Shown here in pieces: positions 8,126 to 14,973 of a stretch of DNA of 36,578 bases. The DNA is from Anoxybacteroides tepidamans. Its GTDB lineage: Bacteria; Bacillota; Bacilli; Bacillales; Anoxybacillaceae. The notes beneath the pieces are model-generated. The model was given only the letters and a program-made list of their open reading frames with translations. It had not been told where the DNA came from and made no database searches. The position numbers were made by a program, and so were the translations under genes. Numbering within the stretch: the stretch's first letter is position 1; each line of letters starts with the position of its first letter. The stretch covers positions 1 through 36,578 of the forward strand of contig NZ_JACHEP010000028.1 in the NCBI RefSeq assembly GCF_014201465.1. Reading direction: 5' to 3'.

Positions 8126-8656
8126 AATGTCGTCGAGCCGTTCTTGTTGCAGTTGGCGGTCGACGAGTTCATCCAATTGTTTGATTTTTTTTAGAGCGAG
8201 CGCATTGTCGATTTTCCGGTAGTGATGTTTGCCGCCCGGCTCTTCATCGGCTTCGTCAGCCAGCTTAATAATCGCCTGTAACGGTTTTCGTTTAAATTCA
8301 CCTTCGGGAAGGTAAGAATCGGTGTGCAAAAGGATGGCGAGAGCGATTTCTTTGGCGTTTTTCGGATGCTCGCCTAAGCGGATAAGCAATTTATGCGCTC
8401 GTTCGGCGCCTTTAATGGCGTGAATGTCATTTTGTTTATATTGTTCGTAGTCCCATGTTCCGTTCGAGTACCATTCGTAGTGGCCGATATCATGCAAAAG
8501 TGCGGCTTTCGTTGCCAGATCGACATTGACGCTGTGTTGAAGGGCGAGCCGATACGCGTGATAGGCTGTCGCGATCGCGTGTGCAATACCAGACCGTTTC
8601 AAATACTTTTGCGCAATCGGATGGACAAACACGTCTGTCAGCGTGACGTATCTCAT
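8120..8656 (-). CDS. HD-domain phosphohydrolase
   Basis: This is a 178-residue cytoplasmic HD-superfamily protein. Metal ligands are visible as His33 (TAYHAYRLA), His55-Asp56 (LLHDIGHYEW) and a later Asp in KLADEADE. Such enzymes hydrolyse phosphate esters of nucleotides or similar small molecules; the substrate cannot be told. The start is placed at the ATG at 8656, eight bases after GGAGGGG; an ATG two codons earlier is too near the binding site. It is convergent with metC and shares its terminator. It is a single-gene unit. The gap from 8657 to 8964 holds no gene I can support. Confidence 0.82.
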   Translation of the reverse strand: MRYVTLTDVFVHPIAQKYLKRSGIAHAIATAYHAYRLALQHSVNVDLATKAALLHDIGHYEWYSNGTWDYEQYKQNDIHAIKGAERAHKLLIRLGEHPKNAKEIALAILLHTDSYLPEGEFKRKPLQAIIKLADEADEEPGGKHHYRKIDNALALKKIKQLDELVDRQLQQERLDDII

Positions 8657-8964
8657 CAACATCCCCTCCGTTTTACGTGTTTCTTTTCATCATATCACAA
8701 AAAGTGGAGCGAAGACAATGAGAGAGCATCACAGATAACGTTTTCAAAAGAAAAAATCGAAAGCATATATGAAGAATGATTTTTATTATAAAATATACCG
8801 ATCATTTCCTTCGCCAAACTGAAAACGGTTTGCTTGGGGTGTTTTTCAATCGTACTGTGCGGATTTTGTCATGAGGATGGAGATTTTGTTTTATACTCAG
8901 CCTAAATGGTATCCATTTTCCTAGAAGCGCCCCCCGCCTTCGCTTGGAGGCAGGAGTTTTTCGC

Positions 8965-9375
8965 TTAATCGTGATAATGGAGAATAGCTTGAGTGAATTC
9001 GGTAAAGTCGGTTAAATGACGCTCTAAAATGGCTTGTAAAATGTTTAAGTTAATCTGTTGGTAATCATGTACCGCTATGTTTCGGAATCCAACCATCGCT
9101 TTCATTTTTTGCGAAAGAGAAGAAGAGATAATCCCGTGTTCTTCTAATATGGAAAACGCGTCCCGGCTGTTTTGCGGAAGGCCTAGTTGTTTTTGAGCTA
9201 CAATGTGCATGGCGAGGTCAATGCTTGCTTCACACGCTCGCTGGAGATTGAGAATAATCGAATCTTGCTTTGTGTAGTTTTGCAAATGATTTGGGTTATC
9301 TTCGTATTCTTCACCGATGCGCTTCAAGCATCGTTCGATGATGCTAATTTTATTCAAAATCACATCATTTTCCAT
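8965..9375 (-). CDS. hepT: HepT-family HEPN ribonuclease toxin
   Basis: This is a 136-residue all-alpha HEPN protein. The catalytic motif R-x4-H-x-Y is exact: Arg98, His103 and Tyr105 in GFRNIAVHDYQQ, so the active site looks intact. In characterised pairs HepT is an RNase toxin held inactive when its nucleotidyltransferase partner adds AMP residues to the motif Tyr. Here the partner gene lies immediately upstream and overlaps by 11 bases, which fits translational coupling. The protein acts in the cytoplasm as an oligomer. The family assignment is firm; toxicity is inferred. Confidence 0.88.
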   Translation of the reverse strand: MENDVILNKISIIERCLKRIGEEYEDNPNHLQNYTKQDSIILNLQRACEASIDLAMHIVAQKQLGLPQNSRDAFSILEEHGIISSSLSQKMKAMVGFRNIAVHDYQQINLNILQAILERHLTDFTEFTQAILHYHD

Positions 9376-9772
9376 AAACAGACCCGCTTTCGCTTATTTT
9401 TTTTAAGATGACAGAACGCTCTTCGTTTAACTTAGCGTACATTTTAAACGCTTTTAACTCAAATTCCATTCGTTTTTTCTCATCTGAACAATAGATCGTT
9501 TTTCCGGTGTGGACGACTTGAGCCTGAAACACGGTGCTTGCTTGTTGAAGGTCGATAAGGTCTACTTCCCGTTTTAAGAGATTGGCGAGCTCTTGCGCGA
9601 TCATAAACAGTTCATATGGATCGAGCTGTTTTTCATCGCTCAAAAAAGCGATATCAACATCGCTGTTTGGACGGACCGTTCCGTTGACAGTGGAGCCGAA
9701 TAAATAAATGACAAACGGCGCTAATTTTTCTTTTAATACATGGACAATCGTTTCCTCCATCGTCTCGGCCAT
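9365..9772 (-). CDS. mntA: MntA-type minimal nucleotidyltransferase antitoxin
   Basis: This is a 135-residue minimal nucleotidyltransferase. The signature GSx10DxD is exact: Gly26-Ser27, then Asp38 and Asp40 (LFGSTVNG and SDVDIAFL), with a further acidic strand EVDLIDL at about 69-75 supplying the third metal ligand. In known MntA/HepT pairs this enzyme moves AMP from ATP to the HepT tyrosine and neutralises it. The start has AGGAGG seven bases upstream, and TATAAT preceded by TGG (minus strand, 9799-9804) is an extended -10 promoter. It is the first gene of the pair, overlapping hepT. Confidence 0.88.
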   Translation of the reverse strand: MAETMEETIVHVLKEKLAPFVIYLFGSTVNGTVRPNSDVDIAFLSDEKQLDPYELFMIAQELANLLKREVDLIDLQQASTVFQAQVVHTGKTIYCSDEKKRMEFELKAFKMYAKLNEERSVILKKISESGSVYGK

Positions 9773-9798
9773 GCCAATTCCTCCTGATCTTTTGTTTT

Positions 9799-9807
9799 AT
9801 TATACCA
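9799..9807 (-). promoter_or_regulatory. Extended -10 promoter for mntA-hepT
   Basis: On the minus strand the sequence reads TGGTATAAT, an extended -10 element about 27 bases before the mntA start. No clear -35 box is seen. Confidence 0.55.
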
Positions 9808-9873
9808 TAATTGCCGTTTATTCTAGACGTGGCATAAAGAAGGAGGGGGGAGAAATTTTTTTGAAAAAAGTCT

Positions 9874-9902
9874 TTGACAAATCACATGCTCGTCTATATA
9901 AT
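9874..9902 (+). promoter_or_regulatory. Consensus sigma-A promoter of the tRNA-Val gene
   Basis: TTGACA (9874-9879), exactly 17 bases, then TATAAT (9897-9902): a perfect consensus promoter, 35 bases before the mature tRNA, as expected of a strongly transcribed stable RNA gene. Confidence 0.88.
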
Positions 9903-9937
9903 AAAAGATGTGTTCGATAGAGCACAATGACAAATAT

Positions 9938-10010
9938 GATTCCGTAGCTCAGCTGGGAGAGCGCTACCTTGACAGGGTAGAGGTCGCTGGTTCGAGCCCA
10001 GTCGGAATCA
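9938..10010 (+). tRNA. tRNA-Val, anticodon GAC
   Basis: The cloverleaf is complete: acceptor arm GATTCCG/CGGAATC, D arm GCTC/GAGC, anticodon arm CTACC-TTGACAG-GGTAG with anticodon GAC at 9971-9973 (reads GUC/GUU, valine), and T arm GCTGG-TTCGAGC-CCAGT. The discriminator base is A at 10010. The 3' CCA is not encoded (TCG follows), so it must be added afterwards. The gene stands alone between a consensus promoter and a terminator. Confidence 0.93.
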
Positions 10011-10017
10011 TCGGAAG

Positions 10018-10049
10018 ACCCGAGTTCTATGAAAGAGCTTGGGTTTTTT
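10018..10049 (+). terminator. Terminator of the tRNA-Val gene
   Basis: ACCCGAGTTCT (10018-10028) pairs over 11 positions (two wobble) with AGAGCTTGGGT (10034-10044), followed by a run of six Ts. Confidence 0.85.
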
Positions 10050-10110
10050 ATTTTTCAAAAACTAACAGGGAAACCGCACATTTTGTCGAATAAGGACAGT
10101 AAGCTATAAT

Positions 10111-10838
10111 ATGCGAAGTGACTATATGTCCATTGACCACGACCGTTTGTTTAAAGAGTTGATCCAAACGTTTTTTGAGGAATTTATTGTTCTCTTTTTT
10201 CCAGCGATGCATGAGCATATTGACTTTCGCCATTTGTCGTTTTTATCGGAAGAATTGTTTACCGATGTAACGGCAGGGGAGAAGTATCGCGTTGATTTGC
10301 TTGTCGAAACGAAGTTAAAAGGGAAAGACGGACTTGTCATCGTCCATATCGAAAACCAAAGCGATGTGCAAACGTCGTTTCCTGAGCGGATGTTTATTTA
10401 TTTTAGCCGCTTGTTTGAAAAATATCGTAAAAACATTGTTCCCATCGCTGTTTTTAGCTACGATACAATCCGCGACGAACCTTCAACGTTTACTCTTCAA
10501 TTTCCTTTTGGCAACGTGCTCGACTTTCACTTTTTTACCGTCGAATTGCGCAAACAAAACTGGCGAAGCTACATCCGTAATGATAATCCAATCGCCGCTG
10601 CATTGTTAAGCAAGATGGGGTATACTGAAAGTGAACGAGTGGAACTGAAAAAACAATTTTTACGCATGCTTGTACGGATGGAATTGAAGAAGGGATGAAA
10701 CAAGTCATCAAGCAAGGAATGAGACAAGGAATGAAGTACCTTGTACAAACGATGGCGAGAAAAGGAATGAGCGTAAAAGACATTGCGAATGTAACGGATC
10801 TTGCAGAAGAAGAAGTGCAGCAGTTGTTGGAACAGTGA
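10111..10838 (+). pseudogene. Rpn-family nuclease (transposase_31-like), internally deleted and frameshifted
   Basis: This is a broken gene of the Rpn recombination-promoting nuclease / putative transposase family (PD-(D/E)XK fold). The first frame gives 195 residues: an N-terminal DRLFKELIQTFFEEF, then the nuclease core (YRVDLLVETKL with VIVHIENQSD) and a C-terminal FLRMLVRMEL. It then stops at 10696. The usual acidic helical linker is missing. The family tail, EEGMKQVIKQGMRQGMK then MSVKDIANVTDLAEEEVQQ, appears at once in another frame and ends at 10838. The simplest reading is a deletion of several dozen codons that also shifted frame. The two frames touch as ATGA at 10695, so a coupled second product is conceivable. 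An intact relative lies just downstream, facing the other way. Confidence 0.75.
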
Positions 10839-10858
10839 TGAGTTTGTCCAACATTCAT

Positions 10859-10918
10859 AACTGTCGTCGATTTCTAAGTGTGTAAAAACACTAGAGAATC
10901 GACGGCAGTTTGTTTTTT
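10859..10918 (+). terminator. Terminator after the broken Rpn gene
   Basis: AACTGTCGTCGATT (10859-10872) pairs with AATCGACGGCAGTT (10897-10910), and AGTGT with AACACT inside; TTTGTTTTTT follows. This is a strong intrinsic terminator. Confidence 0.85.
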
Positions 10919-10957
10919 CCATGTTGCCTGCCTAGTTGTATCGAATCGATATAAAAA

Positions 10958-10992
10958 CAAAAAAGCCAGCGTCCAAAAGCACTGACTTTTTT
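10958..10992. terminator. Bidirectional terminator upstream of the intact Rpn gene's stop
   Basis: AAAAAGCCAGCG and, across an eight-base loop, CACTGACTTTTT pair over about 12 positions, with A and T runs on both sides. On the minus strand it ends the 11001-11966 gene; on the plus strand it backs up the terminator at 10918. Confidence 0.75.
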
Positions 10993-11000
10993 ATTATGAC

Positions 11001-11966
11001 CTAGCTTTTCAACCGTTCTCGTACTTCTTCTTCTGTCATGTCCAATATATTAGCAATCTCCGCCACGCTCATTCCTTTTTCGCTCATTTTTCTAATCGTT
11101 CCCTTTATTCCTTCTTCTCGTCCTTTTTCCAATCCTTCTTTCAATCCTTCTTTCAATCCTTCTTCCCGACCTTGTTCTAATCCTTTTTTCAGCCCTTCCT
11201 TCAATCCTTCCTCCCGGCTTCCGCGAATGTTCGATAGCTGATCAAGCAGCCATTTTAGCCGCATTTCGTATGCGTAGCGGTTTTCCGGGTCAACGCTCAA
11301 ACTTTGCCATTCTTCTAAAGCTTCTAAAATTTCTTGTTCTGTCATCGCGATTCCCTCCAATTCGCGAAACATGTCTTCGTCCATTCGTTTTGTTCGGCTA
11401 TCCACCGCCGACAACATCGTCAGCCATGGCCATTCCGGCGATTGCTTCACTTCTCTCCGATATTTCTTCCATTTTACCATAAATTGTGACAAGTCGAGTA
11501 CATGAAATTCAAGGTGATCGCTCCAAAGAAATTGTTCTTCATCTTCACGGATGTGAAAGACGGTGTGGAAGCGGTCGGTTTCGTGCGGAAAGAGTGGATA
11601 GTTGAGGATGGCGATCATGATGGTCGGAGGAAGGGTGTCGTACCGTTCTCCTTTTGATAACGAAGATGAAAACAACCGCGCCCAATAGTACAGTAGCCGT
11701 TCCGGCATGCCGTATTGCGGGATGATTTGAATTTCGACGTGAATGCGTTCGCCGCGATTCGTGCGAACAATGACGTCTAGCCGTCCCGTTTTTCCGTCTT
11801 CTGTTTCTTTCGTCAGTTCGGTGTTTTCAAATTGCACATCGACGATGCGGTCATCGCCTGTCCGATGCAACAACGCGTTTAAAAACGCCATCGTAATCGA
11901 CTTTCGGCTCGGGTGTCCAAACAGCTGTTTAAACATAAAATCCATTTTTAAATCAAGATACTGCAT
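11001..11966 (-). CDS. Rpn-family recombination-promoting nuclease / putative transposase
   Basis: This 321-residue protein belongs to the Rpn / PDDEXK-transposase family, whose studied E. coli members are DNA endonucleases that raise recombination. The nuclease core sits near the start: DFMFKQLFGH, then GRLDVIVRTNRGERIHVEIQ, which gives the D-x(n)-ExQ variant of PD-(D/E)XK. The tail carries imperfect repeats of the unit EEGLKEGLKKGLEQGR (about residues 245-285), probably a flexible helix, and ends with a small HTH-like MSVAEIANILDMTEEEV. The start at 11966 follows AAAGGATG; longer readings lack a binding site. It appears intact, unlike its neighbour at 10111. No cognate partner is seen. Confidence 0.82.
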   Translation of the reverse strand: MQYLDLKMDFMFKQLFGHPSRKSITMAFLNALLHRTGDDRIVDVQFENTELTKETEDGKTGRLDVIVRTNRGERIHVEIQIIPQYGMPERLLYYWARLFSSSLSKGERYDTLPPTIMIAILNYPLFPHETDRFHTVFHIREDEEQFLWSDHLEFHVLDLSQFMVKWKKYRREVKQSPEWPWLTMLSAVDSRTKRMDEDMFRELEGIAMTEQEILEALEEWQSLSVDPENRYAYEMRLKWLLDQLSNIRGSREEGLKEGLKKGLEQGREEGLKEGLKEGLEKGREEGIKGTIRKMSEKGMSVAEIANILDMTEEEVRERLKS

Positions 11967-12205
11967 ACACTTCATCCTTTCATGACATATACACATTTAT
12001 TACACACGGGAAATATAGGAAATGCAAAAGTGGAAAATTGAATGTTGAGGCACATTTTTTGCGAAAATCGGCGGAAAAAAAACGGTAGGAAGAAAATTTT
12101 GTGGACTGAAAACTCAATTTTCGATGGGAAAGGAACATTTTTTTCGATAGGTGACAGGAAACGTTTAGTGACGTAAAATGACAGTAGTTTACAATAGGAA
12201 TTTTT

Positions 12206-12213
12206 GTTATAGT
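12206..12213 (+). promoter_or_regulatory. Possible extended -10 promoter of the hsd operon
   Basis: TGTTATAGT, 48 bases before the hsdM start, fits an extended -10 element; a TTTACA at 12188 is too close (14 bases) to be a good -35. The rest of the 11967-12260 gap is AT-rich and holds no gene I can support. Confidence 0.4.
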
Positions 12214-12260
12214 TAAAGTTGTAAAACGTGAAAAGTACAACAGTAGATGGAGGCAGTACG

Positions 12261-13748
12261 ATGGGAAAGTTAACGCTGCAAGAACTTGAATCTCATTTAT
12301 GGGAATCAGCGAATATATTGCGTGGTAGCATTGATTCTTCTGACTATAAAAACTATATTTTTGGAATGTTGTTTTTGAAGCGATTAAATGATGTATTTGT
12401 GGAAACAGCTGAGAGGATTGAAAGAGAAGAAGGGGAAGATTACGGTTGGTATGATCGTGATGAACATCAATTCTTCGTGCCTGAAAAAGCACGTTGGAGT
12501 TATATTCAATCCCATTCCCAAGACGTGGGGGCTGTGATTAATAAAGCTTTTGAATTATTAGAAGATGAGAACCCTTCTTTACAAGGGGTATTAGCGAATA
12601 TTGATTTTAACGATAAAGAAAAATTGTCCGATAAAACAATTCTTCAATTAGTACAACACTTCTCACAAATTGACTTACGCAACGAAAACTTATCAGAACC
12701 TGACATCCTTGGACGTGCTTACGAATATCTTATTAAGCAGTTTGCTGACGATGCAGGGAAAAAAGGCGGCGAGTTCTATACGCCAAGTCAAGTCGTTAAA
12801 TTAATTGTCAAACTCATTAAGCCTGAAGAAGGCATGCGTGTATGTGACCCAACAGCGGGATCTGGCGGGATGCTCATTCAATCCGTTGACTACATAAAAG
12901 AAAAAGGCGGCAATCCACGCAACATTACATTGCATGGACAAGAGAAAAACTTAAATACGTGGGCGATTTGTAAAATGAATTTGTTGCTTCATGGCTTAAG
13001 CGATCATGAAATTAAAAAAGGCGATACGATTCGTGAACCAAAACTATTAGACGAAAACGGCGAGCTTCTATTATATGATCGTGTCATTGCCAATCCTCCG
13101 TTTAGCTTGAAAAACTGGGGACGTGAAGAAGCAGAAGCAGACGAATTTAACCGTTTCCGCTTTGGTTTACCGCCAAAAAACGCAGGAGACTATGCGTTTA
13201 TTCAACATATGATTGCCACACTCAATGATGAAGGAAAAGCGGGAGTCGTCATGCCGCACGGTGTTCTTTTCCGTGGCGGAGCGGAAGGTAAAATCCGTCA
13301 AGGCATCTTAGAGGAAGATTTAATTGAAGCAATTATCGGTTTGCCAGCGAACCTTTTCTACGGAACAGGCATTCCAGCATGTATCCTTATCATCAACAAA
13401 AACAAAGAAGAACATAAAAAAGGAAAAGTTCTATTCATTGACGCATCAAAGGACTACCAAGAAGGAAAAAATCAAAACGTTCTTCGTGATGAGGATATTC
13501 AAAAAATCGTCAGCACATACGATGTATGGAAAGATGTCGACAAATACAGCCGTGTCGTTACACTAGAGGAAATTAAAGAAAACGAATACAACTTAAACAT
13601 CGCTCGTTACGTTGATACAACTGAAGAAGAAAAAGAGCAAATTGATGTGGCAGAAGCACTTCGCCAACTTCGCCAACTCGAACAAGAACGGGATAAAATT
13701 GAAAAGGTGATGTATGGGTATTTGAAGGAGTTGGGGTATGGTGAGTGA
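12261..13748 (+). CDS. hsdM: Type I restriction-modification system, DNA methyltransferase subunit
   Basis: This 495-residue M subunit makes N6-methyladenine at the site chosen by HsdS. Domains are the N-terminal HsdM helical domain (residues 1-150), then the methylase. Motif I is DPTAGSGG (196-203), which binds S-adenosylmethionine, and motif IV is NPPF (Asn278-Phe281), the catalytic loop. The start at 12261 has GGAGG seven bases before; the frame can be read back to 12228 but lacks a site there. It overlaps hsdS by 11 bases, so the operon is coupled. Length and motifs are complete. It works as an M2S methylase and as part of R2M2S. Confidence 0.94.
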   Translation: MGKLTLQELESHLWESANILRGSIDSSDYKNYIFGMLFLKRLNDVFVETAERIEREEGEDYGWYDRDEHQFFVPEKARWSYIQSHSQDVGAVINKAFELLEDENPSLQGVLANIDFNDKEKLSDKTILQLVQHFSQIDLRNENLSEPDILGRAYEYLIKQFADDAGKKGGEFYTPSQVVKLIVKLIKPEEGMRVCDPTAGSGGMLIQSVDYIKEKGGNPRNITLHGQEKNLNTWAICKMNLLLHGLSDHEIKKGDTIREPKLLDENGELLLYDRVIANPPFSLKNWGREEAEADEFNRFRFGLPPKNAGDYAFIQHMIATLNDEGKAGVVMPHGVLFRGGAEGKIRQGILEEDLIEAIIGLPANLFYGTGIPACILIINKNKEEHKKGKVLFIDASKDYQEGKNQNVLRDEDIQKIVSTYDVWKDVDKYSRVVTLEEIKENEYNLNIARYVDTTEEEKEQIDVAEALRQLRQLEQERDKIEKVMYGYLKELGYGE

Positions 13749-14973
13749 ATGGAAAAATTGCTTATTAGGTGAAGTTGTTGAATATGCTAATGGCTCATCC
13801 TTTCCAAACGAGTTTCAAGGAAAAAAGAACGGGAAATATGATTTTTATAAGGTAAGCGACATGAATAATCCTAAAAACTCTGTATTTATGATAGAAGCAG
13901 AAAATACGGTTGATGATGAAGCTGTTGCAGAATTAAAAGCAAAAATTCATCCAAAGGACACTGTTATTTTTCCAAAAGTAGGGGCAGCACTTCTTACTAA
14001 TAAGAGAAGAATTTTATCTAAACCTTCTCTTTTTGATAACAATATAATGGGACTAAAAGCAAAAAAAAGTATTCTACCAAAGTATCTATACTATTTCATG
14101 TATACTATTGACTTTGGAAAATTTGTTCAATCAGGGGCGGTTCCTTCCATTAATAAAACGATTGTAGACAATCTCTCAATCAAGTTACCACCTTTGTTCG
14201 AACAACGCAAAATCGCAGCTATTCTCTCATCCGTCGATGAAGCCATAGAGAAAACCGAAGTCATCATCGAGCAAACGGAGAAAGTGAAAAAGGGGCTTAT
14301 GCAACAGTTGCTCACAAAAGGAATTGGACATACGAAGTTTAAAAAGACGGAGATTGGGGAGATTCCTGAAGAGTGGGAAGTGAAAGCCCTCGAAAATATA
14401 TCGAAATTTATTGATTATCGTGGTAAAACTCCAAAAAAAACAGAAAGAGGAATTAGACTAATCACAGCCAAAAATATTCGTGATGGATATATTAGTGATG
14501 AACCTATAGAATTTATTGCAGAAGAAGATTATGATTCATGGATGACAAGAGGCATCCCAGAATACGGTGATGTGTTATTTACTACAGAAGCTCCACTTGG
14601 AAACATTGCTCAGCTGAATATTCGAGAAAAGGTTGCGTTTGCTCAAAGAGTGATTATAATTCAGCCTATTATTGACAAACGATTTATGAAGTATGTATTA
14701 ATGGGAGAAAGGTTCCAAAATGAAATTGAATCACTTTCAACAGGTTCAACTGTGAAAGGGATTAAATCTAGTGTACTGAAGAAGGTAAAGATTCCAGTTC
14801 CTCCACTTGAGGAGCAAAGACGAATAGGCGCCATTCTAGAATCATTTGAAGGTAAGTTATTAACTGAAAAACAAAAGTTAGAAAGACTTAAATTCATTAA
14901 AATAGGTCTCATGCAAGTTCTTCTCACAGGCAAAGTTCGTGTCAAAGTCGATGATGAGGTGATGTCACAGTGA
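13738..14973 (+). CDS. hsdS: Type I restriction-modification system, specificity subunit
   Basis: This 411-residue S subunit holds two target-recognition domains (about residues 1-150 and 205-355), each followed by a conserved helical spacer. The spacers are visible as [20 protein letters not shown] (about 150-170) and [17 protein letters not shown] (about 355-371). The half-site length and sequence cannot be read from the protein. The two recognition domains are AT-rich and more diverged than the spacers, as usual for domains exchanged by recombination. It overlaps hsdM by 11 bases and hsdR by four, so all three are translated together. Confidence 0.93.
   Translation: MVSEWKNCLLGEVVEYANGSSFPNEFQGKKNGKYDFYKVSDMNNPKNSVFMIEAENTVDDEAVAELKAKIHPKDTVIFPKVGAALLTNKRRILSKPSLFDNNIMGLKAKKSILPKYLYYFMYTIDFGKFVQSGAVPSINKTIVDNLSIKLPPLFEQRKIAAILSSVDEAIEKTEVIIEQTEKVKKGLMQQLLTKGIGHTKFKKTEIGEIPEEWEVKALENISKFIDYRGKTPKKTERGIRLITAKNIRDGYISDEPIEFIAEEDYDSWMTRGIPEYGDVLFTTEAPLGNIAQLNIREKVAFAQRVIIIQPIIDKRFMKYVLMGERFQNEIESLSTGSTVKGIKSSVLKKVKIPVPPLEEQRRIGAILESFEGKLLTEKQKLERLKFIKIGLMQVLLTGKVRVKVDDEVMSQ

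Noticed and set aside
8930-8960. GC-rich hairpin after hepT as a terminator
   Set aside because: The stem is good only with G-U pairs on the minus strand, where no U-run follows; on the plus strand it has mismatches.
11110-11235. Short direct repeats that could look like a CRISPR array or a tandem repeat locus
   Set aside because: They are in-frame codons of the Rpn protein tail, without unique spacers of constant length.
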